Origin: Eikenella exigua
GTDB lineage: Bacteria; Pseudomonadota; Gammaproteobacteria; Burkholderiales; Neisseriaceae
Reading direction: 5' to 3'
DNA length: 64,000 nt
NCBI RefSeq assembly: GCF_008805035.1
Contig: NZ_CP038018.1
Coordinates: 806,001 to 870,000, forward strand
The translations under genes were made by a program, and so were the position numbers. The notes below the pieces were generated by a model. The model was not told the DNA's origin, made no database searches, and saw only the letters and a list, made by a program, of their open reading frames with translations. This document shows positions 54,556-63,644 of this stretch, one piece after another. Positions within the stretch are counted from its first letter, which is position 1. Each line of letters opens with the position of its first letter.

Positions 54556-56499
54556 TTATTTTCCCTTTTCTAACGATTGCTGGCTGGAAAATTCCTGTTC
54601 GACGGCTTGATACACGGCTTCAAGTTGTTCTTGCAGGGCGAGCCAGTCTTCTTCTGTTTGTGCTAATTGTACTTTGACTTCGGCTGTTTTGGCTAAGTAT
54701 TGGTGCAATTTGGCTTTATTGTGTTCCTTATATGCTTCTTCATCGGCGAGAAAGGCTTCGCATTCGGCTTGCTCGGCGCTGAGTTTGGCCATGAGCTGTT
54801 CGGCTTTTTCGATTTTTTGCTGGATGGGTTTGCCGCGCTGGGCGCGTTGCTGTCGGATTTGCGCGGCGAGGCGTTTTTCGTCTTTGCGGTTTTGGCCGGC
54901 AGCAGAAGGAGGCGGGGCGGCTTCTGGGTTGCTTTGGGCCAGGCGCAGGCGGCGGTAGTCGTTGAGGTCGCCTTCGAAAGTTTTCAGGTAGCCTTGGTCG
55001 ATGAGCAGGAAGCTGTCGGTGGTGGCTTCGAGCAGGCTGCGGTCGTGGGAAACGACGATGAGCGCGCCTTGGAAACTTTGCAGGGCCACGGTGAGGGCGT
55101 GGCGCATATCGAGGTCGAGGTGGTTGGTGGGTTCGTCGAGCAGGAGCAGGTTGGGCTGCTGCCACACGATAACGGCCAGCGCGAGGCGGGCTTTTTCACC
55201 GCCGGAAAAGCCGGTGATGGGCTGGATGGCCATGTCGCCGGCGAAGTCAAAGCCGCCGAGGAAGTTGCGGATGTCTTGCTCTTTGGCCTCGGGGCTGAGG
55301 CGCTGGATGTGCCAGAGCGGGCTTTGGTCGGCGCGCAGGGTGTCGAGCTGGTGTTGGGCGAAATAGCCGATTTTCAGTTTGTCGGCGCGGATAATTTGGC
55401 CGCTTTGGGGCTCCAGGCTACCTGAAAGGGCTTTGATCAAGGTAGATTTGCCGCTGCCGTTTACGCCGAGCAGGCCGAGGCGGGCGCCGCTTTCGAGCGA
55501 GAGGGTGGTTTGGTGCAAAACGGTTTGCCCGCCGTAGCCGAGATCGACTTGTTCGAGCTTAAGCAGAGGATTGGGCAGGTGTTCGGGCGGGGGAAAGGAG
55601 AAGCTGAAGCTGCTGTCGAGGTGGGCGGGGGCAACCAGCTCGAGCTTAGCCAGGGCTTTAACTCGGCTTTGGGCTTGTTTGGCCTTGGTGGCTTTGGCTT
55701 TGAAGCGGTCGATAAAGGATTGGAGGTGCTGGATGTGCGCCTGCTGTTTAACGTAGGCGGCCTGCTGGTTGGCAAGGCGTTGGGCGCGTTGTTGCTGGTA
55801 GAAGTCGTAGTTGCCGCTGTAGCTGTGCAGCTGGCGTTGGGCGAGCTCGATGGTGTGGTTGGTGGCGGCGTTGAGGAAGTCGCGGTCGTGGGAGATGATG
55901 ATTTGGGTGCAGGGCAGGGCGGCGAGGTGGCTTTCCAGCCACAATACGGTTTCGAGGTCGAGGTGGTTGGTGGGTTCGTCGAGCAGGAGCAGGTCGGCGC
56001 GGCACATGAGGGCTTGGGCAAGGTTGAGGCGCATGCGCCAGCCGCCGGAAAAGGCTTTGACGGGGTAGCTGTGTTCAGATTGGCTAAAGCCCAGACCGTT
56101 CAATAGCTTGGCTGCGCGGGCAGGGGCGCTGTAGGCGCCAATTTCTTCAAGCTTGGCGTGGCATTCGGCAATGGCGTGCCCGTCGTTTTGCGCTTCGGCC
56201 TGCTTTAGGGCTACCTGAAAAGTTTGCAGCTCGGTATCGCCTTGCAACACGTAATCCAACGCGCTAATTTCCAGAGCGGGGGTTTCTTGCGCCACGGCAG
56301 CGAGTTTCCAATGTGGGGGCAGGTGGATGTCGCCGGCGTCGGCACCAATTTCGCCTTTAATCAGGGCAAACAGGCTGGATTTGCCGCTGCCGTTTTTGCC
56401 GATAAGGCCGACTCGGCGGCCGGGGGCGATGCGGGCGGAGGCTTGTTCGAGCAGAACTTTATTGCCACGTTGCAGGGTGAGGCGATTGATTTCTATCAT
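54556..56499 (-). CDS. yheS: ABC-F family ATPase (YheS type)
   Basis: The 647-residue soluble protein has two ABC domains and no membrane span. Walker A sites are GKNGSGKS (34-41) and GVNGSGKST (about 345). Signature motifs are FSGGWRMRL and FSGGEKARL. Walker B segments LLLLDEPTNHLDLE and LLLLDEPTNHLDLD each have the EPTNHLD of ABC-F. The arm and linker (DFYQQQRAQRLANQQAAYVKQQ) and a C-terminal coiled coil suit YheS. ABC-F proteins act in the ribosomal E site. DUS are read as FQVALK, SGSL and GYLKTF. Confidence 0.9.
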   Translation of the reverse strand: MIEINRLTLQRGNKVLLEQASARIAPGRRVGLIGKNGSGKSSLFALIKGEIGADAGDIHLPPHWKLAAVAQETPALEISALDYVLQGDTELQTFQVALKQAEAQNDGHAIAECHAKLEEIGAYSAPARAAKLLNGLGFSQSEHSYPVKAFSGGWRMRLNLAQALMCRADLLLLDEPTNHLDLETVLWLESHLAALPCTQIIISHDRDFLNAATNHTIELAQRQLHSYSGNYDFYQQQRAQRLANQQAAYVKQQAHIQHLQSFIDRFKAKATKAKQAQSRVKALAKLELVAPAHLDSSFSFSFPPPEHLPNPLLKLEQVDLGYGGQTVLHQTTLSLESGARLGLLGVNGSGKSTLIKALSGSLEPQSGQIIRADKLKIGYFAQHQLDTLRADQSPLWHIQRLSPEAKEQDIRNFLGGFDFAGDMAIQPITGFSGGEKARLALAVIVWQQPNLLLLDEPTNHLDLDMRHALTVALQSFQGALIVVSHDRSLLEATTDSFLLIDQGYLKTFEGDLNDYRRLRLAQSNPEAAPPPSAAGQNRKDEKRLAAQIRQQRAQRGKPIQQKIEKAEQLMAKLSAEQAECEAFLADEEAYKEHNKAKLHQYLAKTAEVKVQLAQTEEDWLALQEQLEAVYQAVEQEFSSQQSLEKGK

Positions 56500-56538
56500 G
56501 TTGTTTGATATGTGGGAATCTGAATTTTTTAGATGAAG

Positions 56539-56570
56539 AGGCTACCTGAAAAATATTTTTCAGGTAGCCT
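56539..56570. terminator. DUS-pair hairpin between degQ-like gene and yheS
   Basis: AGGCTACCTGAA (56539-56550) and TTCAGGTAGCCT (56559-56570) with an 8-base loop lie just after the protease stop on the minus strand. Confidence 0.65.
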
Positions 56571-56586
56571 TTGCTATGTAGTTCGG

Positions 56587-58047
56587 CTAACGGTGTAATT
56601 CCAGCGCTAAAAACAGCTTGCTGTTGCCGCGTTGGATGAGTAGGGCGACGGTGTGGTCGGCATGGTTGAGGGCTTGGTTGAAGCTGTTTTCGTCGCTCAC
56701 GGCGGTGCGGTTTACCATTAGGATGATGTCACCACGCCGCAGGCCGGCCTGTTGGGCGGCGCCTTCAACCTGCAAAACCAAGAGGCTTTGCCCTTGGCTG
56801 CGTAGTTGCAGGCCGGTAGGCTCGGAGGTGAAGCCGCTGCCGTTATCGGCATTGGTGCCGCTGCCGGATTGGTTGCCGGCATCGGCGCTGCTGGTGTTGC
56901 TAGAACCGAGGGTGACTTGTACTTCTTCGCGTTTGCCATTGCGCCAAATGCCGAGGGTGAGCTGGGTGCCGGGCGGCATCATGCCGACGAGCACGGGCAA
57001 GTCGCTGGAAGCTTTCACGTTTTCGCCATTCACGCTTTGCACGATGTCGCCGGGCTGGAGGCCGGCTTTGTCGGCGGGGCCGCCAGGAGTTACCTGCGAA
57101 ATCAGCGCGCCGTTGGCGGCTTGGAGGCCGAAGGATTTGGCTAAGTCGTAGTTTACTTCTTGAATCACCACGCCGATGCGGCCGCGCTCAACTTTGCCGT
57201 TGCGGCGCAGCTGGTCGGCCACATTCATGGCCACATCAATGGGGATGGCGAAGGAGATGCCCATAAAGCCGCCGGATTGGCTGTAGATTTGGGAGTTTAC
57301 GCCCACTACTTGCCCGCGCAGGTTGAACAGCGGGCCGCCGGAATTGCCGGGGTTGATGGCTACGTCGGTTTGGATGAAAGGAGTGTAGTTTTCGTTGGGC
57401 AGGCTGCGGCCTTTGGCGGAGACGATGCCAGCGGTTACGCTGTTGTCGAAGCCGAAAGGTGCGCCGATGGCGGCTACCCATTCGCCTACACGCAAGGTTT
57501 TGGGGTCGCCGATTTTGACGGTGGGCAGGCCTTGCGCGTCGATTTTCAAGAGGGCGATATCAGTTTGGGTGTCGGAGCCGACCAGGCGGGCAGTGTATTC
57601 GCGGCGGTTGTTGAGCACGACTTTGATACTATTCATGCCGCTGAGGACGTGGGTGTTGGTGAGGATATAGCCGTCGGAGCTAATGAGAAAGCCGGAACCG
57701 AAGTTGTATTCGTCGTCGCCGGGCTCGACTAAATCGGCTTGGTTGGGCTGCAGGCGTTTGAAAAATTCGGAGAAAGGATCGTTTTCAGGCAGCTGATCGA
57801 TATTGTCTTCGCCACCGGCCTGAGCAGTGTTTTCATTGGTGCGGCTGGCTTGAATATTGACCACAGCGCCGCCCTCTTGCGCAACTAATTTGGTGAAGTC
57901 AGGCAACAGCATATCAGCACCACCTGCGGGTGCGCTCACGGTTCGGACAAATGAGGAATCGTCAGTAGAGGCTTCTTCTTTGCCGCATCCGCCTAAGAGC
58001 ATCAGGGCAAGCAGGATGGAAAAGATGGGGCGGGTGGTGTTTGGCAT
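56587..58047 (-). CDS. degQ: Lipoprotein-type Deg/HtrA serine protease
   Basis: This 486-residue periplasmic quality-control protease has a lipoprotein signal peptide (LMLLGGCGKE, lipidated Cys21), so it should be membrane-held, as in neisserial homologues; E. coli DegP and DegQ are soluble. The catalytic triad is His133 (ILTNTHVL), Asp163 (QTDIALLKI) and Ser236 (NPGNSGGPL). Two PDZ domains follow (GALISQVTPGGPADKAGLQPGDIV, and QQAGLRRGDIILMVN), separated by a Ser/Asn/Gly-rich linker. The name DegQ rather than DegP is a guess. Confidence 0.88.
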   Translation of the reverse strand: MPNTTRPIFSILLALMLLGGCGKEEASTDDSSFVRTVSAPAGGADMLLPDFTKLVAQEGGAVVNIQASRTNENTAQAGGEDNIDQLPENDPFSEFFKRLQPNQADLVEPGDDEYNFGSGFLISSDGYILTNTHVLSGMNSIKVVLNNRREYTARLVGSDTQTDIALLKIDAQGLPTVKIGDPKTLRVGEWVAAIGAPFGFDNSVTAGIVSAKGRSLPNENYTPFIQTDVAINPGNSGGPLFNLRGQVVGVNSQIYSQSGGFMGISFAIPIDVAMNVADQLRRNGKVERGRIGVVIQEVNYDLAKSFGLQAANGALISQVTPGGPADKAGLQPGDIVQSVNGENVKASSDLPVLVGMMPPGTQLTLGIWRNGKREEVQVTLGSSNTSSADAGNQSGSGTNADNGSGFTSEPTGLQLRSQGQSLLVLQVEGAAQQAGLRRGDIILMVNRTAVSDENSFNQALNHADHTVALLIQRGNSKLFLALELHR

Positions 58048-58256
58048 GGTGGCAACAATATTGTATTGGCAGGCAAGGGAAGCATTGTATAACTAAAGCA
58101 TTTATTTAGCCATGCCAGGCTGGAATGCCTTGCTTTTGCGGGATGTGCTTGGAGTGTGAAGATTTAGTTGTGTGAAAACTTGCTATGCTAGACCGTAACC
58201 TTGTTGAAACCGTGTTTTCAGGTAGTATTAAGTCGGAAGGGTATGTCTGAAAGCAC

Positions 58257-58284
58257 AAAAAGACAGGCCGTTACCTGTCTTTTT
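58257..58284. terminator. Intrinsic terminator after cspA
   Basis: AAAAAGACAGG and CCTGTCTTTTT form a perfect 11-bp stem with a 6-base loop, 13 bases beyond the cspA stop. It is not DUS-based. Confidence 0.88.
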
Positions 58285-58296
58285 ATAAGCGGCTAC

Positions 58297-58500
58297 TTAG
58301 GCCGGCTGGATATTGGATGCTTGTTTGCCTTTCGGGCCAGTGGTTACTTCAAAAGAAACTTTCTGACCTTCTTTCAGGGTCTTGAAACCGTTCATGTTGA
58401 TGGCCGAGAAGTGGGCAAACAAATCTTCGCCACCCTCATCGGGAGTGATGAAACCAAAACCTTTAGCATCGTTAAACCATTTAACAGTACCAGTTGCCAT
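58297..58500 (-). CDS. cspA: Cold-shock protein
   Basis: The protein has 67 residues from ATG 58500; the longer open frame upstream is untranslated leader. RNP1 is KGFGFIT (13-19) and RNP2 DLFAHFSAI (27-35). It is an OB-fold RNA chaperone that melts mRNA structure. The GC- and T-rich leader of up to about 200 bases fits the long structured 5' UTRs of csp genes. Confidence 0.95.
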   Translation of the reverse strand: MATGTVKWFNDAKGFGFITPDEGGEDLFAHFSAINMNGFKTLKEGQKVSFEVTTGPKGKQASNIQPA

Positions 58501-58948
58501 ACAATACATCCTATCTAAAAAAACAAAATATCGGGAAAAGCAGGGTTGGCAAAGCAGGAAAACGACTGTGTTGGGTAAAACGGTTTGTTCAGCTGCCGAG
58601 CCGGAGCAATTTATCCAGCCTGCCGCGCTTGCGGAGATAAGTTTCGCGCAGCCGGGATTAACAGTCAAGTAATGTTTGAATAATAATGTTAAAAATCGCA
58701 AAAAAAAGACAGAAATCCGAGCTTTTACCCTTATTTTGTGTTCTGCCGTACGGTTGAATATAATTATCTGGCATCAGTCTGCGGTTAGGCTGTGCAAAAA
58801 AGCAACCGGCAAACAAAGTTGATTTACAATCTAAAACCGAATTACGGCTAAAGCCGTTGAATTCCTGTTGCGGCGTTAGTCTGCTTCACTAATAGCAGAT
58901 AAAGCAAAGGCCTCGGCCAACTACAGTACACCTTGAAGAGTCAAAGCT
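58501..58948. other. Divergent spacer between cspA and clpS
   Basis: The 448-base spacer has no gene. The left half is probably the cspA leader. The right half holds a promoter for clpS (listed separately) and a leader of about 180 bases. No DUS occurs here, which is unusual for a long spacer in this window. Confidence 0.6.
58736..58764 (+). promoter_or_regulatory. Candidate promoter for clpS-clpA
   Basis: TTGTGT (58736-58741), a 17-base spacer and a perfect TATAAT (58759-58764) point toward clpS, leaving a leader of about 175 bases. Confidence 0.55.
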
Positions 58949-59254
58949 ATGTCCAATACCGAACAGGCGCTCCAGCCAGAAACTGTCTGGCAAAATGTGT
59001 CTCCGCCCAAGAAATATGGCGTATTCCTGATTAATGATGATTACACACCAATGGATTTTGTGGTTAGCTTGCTTACTGATATTTTCAGGCTACCTGAAAA
59101 CCAGGCGGCAACAGTGATGTTGCAAGTACATCACAAAGGCAAAGGTCTGTGCGGTGTTTACCAAAAAGATATTGCTGATACCAAGCATCAGCAAGTGCAA
59201 AACCTTGCTAGACAGGCCGGTCATCCGCTGCTGAGTACGGTTGAGGAGGTGTGA
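58949..59254 (+). CDS. clpS: ClpA adapter protein ClpS
   Basis: This 101-residue N-recognin delivers N-degron proteins to ClpAP. PPKKYGVFLINDDYTPMDFVVSLLTDIF contains the NDDYTPMDFV substrate pocket. HHKGKGLCGVYQKDIADTK carries the second pocket. A DUS falls in frame and is read RLPEN in the helix after DIF. clpA starts three bases after its stop. Confidence 0.96.
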   Translation: MSNTEQALQPETVWQNVSPPKKYGVFLINDDYTPMDFVVSLLTDIFRLPENQAATVMLQVHHKGKGLCGVYQKDIADTKHQQVQNLARQAGHPLLSTVEEV

Positions 59255-59257
59255 GCC

Positions 59258-61555
59258 ATGTTGTCGAAAGAGCTGGAAAGCATTTTACAGGTTATCTATG
59301 CCGATGCCCGCATGCAGCGCTATGAATTCATCGGCATAGAACATCTATTGCTTTCGCTGGTGCAGGAGAGCGACGAGGTGCGAGCGGTGTTGCAAAGCTG
59401 CGGTGCGAACATCCCAGTTTTGGCCGAACAGCTGGCTATCAGCATTGAAGAAAACACGCCGGTTCTGCCTGAGGATTCGCCAACCAGCAGCGAAACCCAG
59501 CCCACGCTCGGTTTCCAGCGCGTGATTCAGCGTGCGATTGTGCATGTGCAGTCGGCAGGCAAACGGCAGGTGCAGCCGGTGGACGTACTGGTGGCGATTA
59601 TGTCGGAAAAAAACAGCCATGCCGTGTATTTCCTGGGCTTGCAGTCGATTGGCCGCAGCGAGATTCTCAACTATATCGCGCACGGCATCGTGCCGGATCG
59701 CGTAGTGGAAACAGATAAAGGCGATGAAGTTGAACAGGAAGGTGGCGAGGAGGGCAAACCTATCCGTCATGCCCTAGCCAAATATACCGTTAACCTTAAT
59801 ATTGAAGCACGCGAAGGGCGTATCGATCCGCTGGTTGGCCGCACCATGGAATTGGAACGCCTCATGCAAACCCTGTGCCGCCGCCGCAAAAACAACCCGC
59901 TTTTGGTGGGTGAGGCCGGTGTGGGCAAAACCGCATTGGCCGAAGGCTTGGCCTACCGCTTAGAACACAGCGATGTACCTGACGCACTCGCCGGCGCCAC
60001 CGTGTTTGCGCTGGATATGGGCTCGCTCTTGGCCGGCACCAAATACCGCGGCGACTTCGAGGCCCGCATCAAAGCTGTGCTTAAAGAGTTAGCCAAAATC
60101 GAGCACTCTATTCTGTTTATTGATGAAATTCACACTATCATCGGTGCAGGCAGTACCACCGGCAGCACCATGGATGCTTCCAATCTGCTCAAACCAGCTC
60201 TCTCTAAAGGCCATCTGCGCTGCATCGGCGCCACCACATATGACGAATACCGTACCATCTTCGCCAAAGACCATGCCTTAAGCCGCCGTTTCCAGAAAAT
60301 CGACGTAGCCGAGCCCAGTGTGGCTGAAACCGTGGAAATCCTCAAAGGACTGCAACCCGCACTCGAGGCCTTCCACCAAATCCGCTTTTCCCAGCACGCC
60401 TTGAGTGCTGCCGCCGAGCTTTCGGTACGCTACCTGAACGACCGCTTCCTGCCCGATAAGGCCATCGATTTGATTGATGAAGCTGCTGCCGCCCAGCGCA
60501 TTTTGCCCGGCGATAAACGGCGCAAAGTGATTGAAGCCGCGCAGATTGAAGAAGTGGTGGCCAAAATTGCCCGCATTCCCGAGCAGACTGTTTCCAAAGA
60601 TGACAAAGAAGTGTTGCGTCATTTGGAGCGCAACCTAAAAAATATGGTATTCGGTCAAGATGCTGCTATCGAAGCATTGGCTGCCGCCATTAAGATGTCT
60701 CGCTCCGGCCTGGGGTCGGCGGAAAAACCCATCGGCAGCTTCCTGTTTTCCGGCCCCACCGGCGTGGGCAAAACTGAAGTCGCCCGCCAGCTTGCTTATA
60801 TTTGGGGCGTGCCGCTGCAACGCTTCGATATGTCCGAATACATGGAACGCCATGCCGTGGCTCGCCTCATCGGTGCGCCACCCGGTTACGTCGGCTTTGA
60901 GCAGAGCGGTCTGCTCACCGAAGTAGTAAACAAACAGCCATTCTGCGCGCTGTTGCTGGACGAAATCGAAAAAGCCCACCCTGATGTGCACAATATCCTG
61001 CTGCAAATAATGGACTACGGCACACTCACCGACAACAACGGCCGCAAAACCGATTTCCGCAACACCATTGTGATCATGACCACCAACGCCGGTGCAGAAA
61101 GCCTTAGCCGCCCCGTGCTCGGCTTCACGCGCCAGCGCATGAGCGGCGATGAGGGCGATGCGCTGAAAAAAGCCTTCACCCCCGAATTTCGCAACCGCTT
61201 GGATGCCGTGATTTCCTTCGCTCCGTTGGATACCGAAATCATCGCCAAGGTAACCGACAAATTCCTGCTTGCCCTGGAGCAGCAGCTGTTGGCCAAAAAT
61301 GTGGAAGCCCATTTTACTACCGGCCTGCGCAGCTATCTGGCCGAGCAGGGCTTTGATCCGCAAATGGGTGCCCGCCCTATGCAGCGGCTGATTCAAGACA
61401 AAATCCGCCGCCTGCTCGCCGACGAGCTCCTTTTTGGCCGCTTAAGTAAAGGCGGCGAGGTAACCATCGGCTACGATGCCAAATCCGACAAAGTTACCCT
61501 TGCCTTCTCTGCCGCCAAAGCCAAGCGCGGCAAAGTGGCGGATGCCAACGGCTGA
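59258..61555 (+). CDS. clpA: ATP-dependent Clp protease ATPase subunit ClpA
   Basis: The 765-residue AAA+ unfoldase starts with the two-repeat Clp N domain (about 1-145). AAA1 has GEAGVGKT and SILFIDEIHTIIGAG; AAA2 has GPTGVGKTEVARQLA and LLLDEIEKAHPDV. There is no ClpB-type middle coiled coil. The loop after AAA2 Walker B supports pairing with ClpP. It forms an operon with clpS. The stop at 61553-61555 is followed by a weak hairpin region. Confidence 0.96.
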   Translation: MLSKELESILQVIYADARMQRYEFIGIEHLLLSLVQESDEVRAVLQSCGANIPVLAEQLAISIEENTPVLPEDSPTSSETQPTLGFQRVIQRAIVHVQSAGKRQVQPVDVLVAIMSEKNSHAVYFLGLQSIGRSEILNYIAHGIVPDRVVETDKGDEVEQEGGEEGKPIRHALAKYTVNLNIEAREGRIDPLVGRTMELERLMQTLCRRRKNNPLLVGEAGVGKTALAEGLAYRLEHSDVPDALAGATVFALDMGSLLAGTKYRGDFEARIKAVLKELAKIEHSILFIDEIHTIIGAGSTTGSTMDASNLLKPALSKGHLRCIGATTYDEYRTIFAKDHALSRRFQKIDVAEPSVAETVEILKGLQPALEAFHQIRFSQHALSAAAELSVRYLNDRFLPDKAIDLIDEAAAAQRILPGDKRRKVIEAAQIEEVVAKIARIPEQTVSKDDKEVLRHLERNLKNMVFGQDAAIEALAAAIKMSRSGLGSAEKPIGSFLFSGPTGVGKTEVARQLAYIWGVPLQRFDMSEYMERHAVARLIGAPPGYVGFEQSGLLTEVVNKQPFCALLLDEIEKAHPDVHNILLQIMDYGTLTDNNGRKTDFRNTIVIMTTNAGAESLSRPVLGFTRQRMSGDEGDALKKAFTPEFRNRLDAVISFAPLDTEIIAKVTDKFLLALEQQLLAKNVEAHFTTGLRSYLAEQGFDPQMGARPMQRLIQDKIRRLLADELLFGRLSKGGEVTIGYDAKSDKVTLAFSAAKAKRGKVADANG

Positions 61556-61893
61556 TACAGGGCAGATATGGTTTGCAGTGTAAGCGTGTTATAGCTTCTT
61601 AAGGAGAAACGCAGCTTTTTTTGAGGGCGATGATTTGACTGCATTGAAGCTGATATTTTCAGGTAGCCTTCATTGCGCTTAGGCTTAGGCTACCTGAAGA
61701 TTGGTGCGCAGAAGTTGCGCTATTGTGTTTCAGGTAGCCTTTCTTTCTATCCTATCCCCACACAGCTATCCCGCATAAAAATTGTCTGTAAGCAGTTTTA
61801 CCCACCTGCTGGGGGCTTGCCAAACCCCCGTCTTTCGGGCAAAGTTCGTCATTTTCTTGGCCACCCTTCATTTCGTTTGGCAAGCCTCTCATT
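61556..61893. other. Spacer with three DUS before the RDD operon
   Basis: No gene is seen in 338 bases. DUS lie at 61658-61669 (reverse), 61687-61698 (forward) and 61729-61740 (reverse); the last two form an inverted pair. The stretch 61790-61880 is close to the RDD gene and may hold its promoter, but I see no clear hexamers. Confidence 0.6.
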
Positions 61894-62667
61894 ATGTCTG
61901 AACCCATTCTCTCGCGGCTGGATACCCTGCTCAAAGTTGAAACGCCGGAAGCTATTGATATTTATCTGCGTCCGGCTTCGGTGTTTGCCCGTTCGCGCGC
62001 TTGGTTTGTTGATTTTATTCTCCGCGGCATTTGGCTGATGCTCTCCACTATGCTGTTTGCATTCATCTTCTCTGGTACGAATGGCGGTGATGACGGCAAT
62101 ATCGCCCAAGGCCTGTTCTTCTTTCTGCTGTTTGTTAATATTTTCTTCACACTGTGGTTGTATTTCGTGGTGTTTGAAGTGTGCTGGAACGGGCAGACGC
62201 CGGGCAAGAAAATCTTCGGTTTGCGTGTGATCAACGACAATGGCACGCATATCTCCTGGTCTGCTTCGTTGCTGCGCAACCTGCTGCGTGTGTTTGACAG
62301 CCTGCCGTTTTTCTATGGTATCGGCATGATCTGCGGCCTGTGCAATCCTTACGGTCGCCGCTTGGGCGATATCATGGCTTCTACGGTGGTGGTGTATGTG
62401 GATAAAACGCGTGGACAGGCCGAGCGTATGGATTTAGGCAATATTGAAGCGATTACCCCGCCCGTGGCACTCACACGCGAGGAACAACAGGCAATTTTGA
62501 GCTTTGTTGAACGCCGCCGCCATTTGAGCGCGGCGCGCACCGGCGAATTGGCGCAAATGATGGTGGGGGCGATTTTCGGCCAACGGGAAGACGAACGCAG
62601 CGCCGAGCGGTTGATATTGGGCTTGGCCAAATATTACGCGGGTGAACAGCGGAAGGAGGCGGCGTGA
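61894..62667 (+). CDS. RDD-family membrane protein
   Basis: The 257-residue protein has the RDD domain (ARSRAWFVDFILRGIWLML, then FEVCWNGQTPGKKIFGLRVI, SLLRNLLRVFD and NPYGRRLGDIMASTVVVY). Three or so membrane helices lie between residues 35 and 160. A long soluble C-terminal part (ALTREEQQAILSFVERRRHL...) follows. Function is unknown. It starts an operon with a SpoIIM-like gene (overlap of four bases) and a third membrane-protein gene. Such clusters elsewhere also include MoxR-type ATPase and DUF58 genes. Confidence 0.88.
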   Translation: MSEPILSRLDTLLKVETPEAIDIYLRPASVFARSRAWFVDFILRGIWLMLSTMLFAFIFSGTNGGDDGNIAQGLFFFLLFVNIFFTLWLYFVVFEVCWNGQTPGKKIFGLRVINDNGTHISWSASLLRNLLRVFDSLPFFYGIGMICGLCNPYGRRLGDIMASTVVVYVDKTRGQAERMDLGNIEAITPPVALTREEQQAILSFVERRRHLSAARTGELAQMMVGAIFGQREDERSAERLILGLAKYYAGEQRKEAA

Positions 62668-63644
62668 GGCAACTGTTTTTTGAAGAACAGCATCAGGCGT
62701 TCTGGCGCACGTTTGAGCAGGATTTGCAACAGCTGGAAAAACGGCGCGGCAGTCTGAGTGCGCAGAAAACGGCTTTGTTTATGCAAGACTACCGCACAGT
62801 GTGCCATCATTTGGCGGTGGCCACCGATCGCTGCTATTCCGGCGGCCTTACCGATTATTTGCAATATCTGTGTGAACGCGCGCACCAGCTTTTGTATGTG
62901 GGGCAGCAGGTATCGCTGTGGGTGCGCTGCCGCGATTTCGTGATGCAGGGCTTCCCGCAGCTAGTGCGGCGTGAGAAAAAACTGGTATGGCTGGCGCATG
63001 CACTGTTTTACCTGCCGTTTATCGTGGCTTTCCTGCTCACGGCGTTTTATCCCGACAGCGTGGACAAAATCGAAGGCTTACAGCATGGTCCGCAATTGGC
63101 GGATAGCTATAAAGAGATGCTGGATCAGTATAGTGAGGGCACCAACCGCGAGGCGTGGCAGAACTTTGTCATGGCTGGCTATTATATTTTTAATAATATA
63201 ACCATTGCGTTTCAAAGTTTTGCCAGCGGCATTCTGTTTGGTTTGGGCACGGTTTATCTCACGGTGATGAATGGTTGGGTAATCGGCGGGGCAATGGGCT
63301 ATATGACCCGCGATCCGGCCGGACCGGCCTTTTTCTCGTTTGTGGGTGCGCACGGCGCATTTGAGCTTACCGGTATTGTGATGGCTGCGGCAGGCGGCCT
63401 GCGGTTGGGTTTGGCGCTGCTCAAACCACAAGGTTTGTCGCGGCGTGATGCCTTGCGCATTCAGGGCAAACAGGCGGTGGGGCTGATGAATGGTGGTTTC
63501 CTGATGCTGTTTATTGCCGCATTTATTGAAGGCTTTTGGTCGCCGATTACCAGTATTCCGATGATTTTGAAATATATTGTTTCCATAGCAATGTGGCTTC
63601 TGGTGTATGCTTATCTGCTGTATGCGGGCAGGAGGGCGGCATGA
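62664..63644 (+). CDS. SpoIIM-like (DUF95) membrane protein
   Basis: The 326-residue protein starts at GTG 62664, overlapping the RDD stop (GTGA). The soluble helical N-terminal part (QLFFEEQHQAFWRTFEQDLQQLEKRRG) is followed by five or more membrane segments with the SpoIIM pattern FQSFASGILFGLGTVYLTVMNGWVIGGAMGY and FVGAHGAFELTGIVMAAAGGLRLG. This organism does not sporulate, so the name is a family label only. It overlaps the next gene by four bases (ATGA). Confidence 0.88.
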   Translation: MRQLFFEEQHQAFWRTFEQDLQQLEKRRGSLSAQKTALFMQDYRTVCHHLAVATDRCYSGGLTDYLQYLCERAHQLLYVGQQVSLWVRCRDFVMQGFPQLVRREKKLVWLAHALFYLPFIVAFLLTAFYPDSVDKIEGLQHGPQLADSYKEMLDQYSEGTNREAWQNFVMAGYYIFNNITIAFQSFASGILFGLGTVYLTVMNGWVIGGAMGYMTRDPAGPAFFSFVGAHGAFELTGIVMAAAGGLRLGLALLKPQGLSRRDALRIQGKQAVGLMNGGFLMLFIAAFIEGFWSPITSIPMILKYIVSIAMWLLVYAYLLYAGRRAA

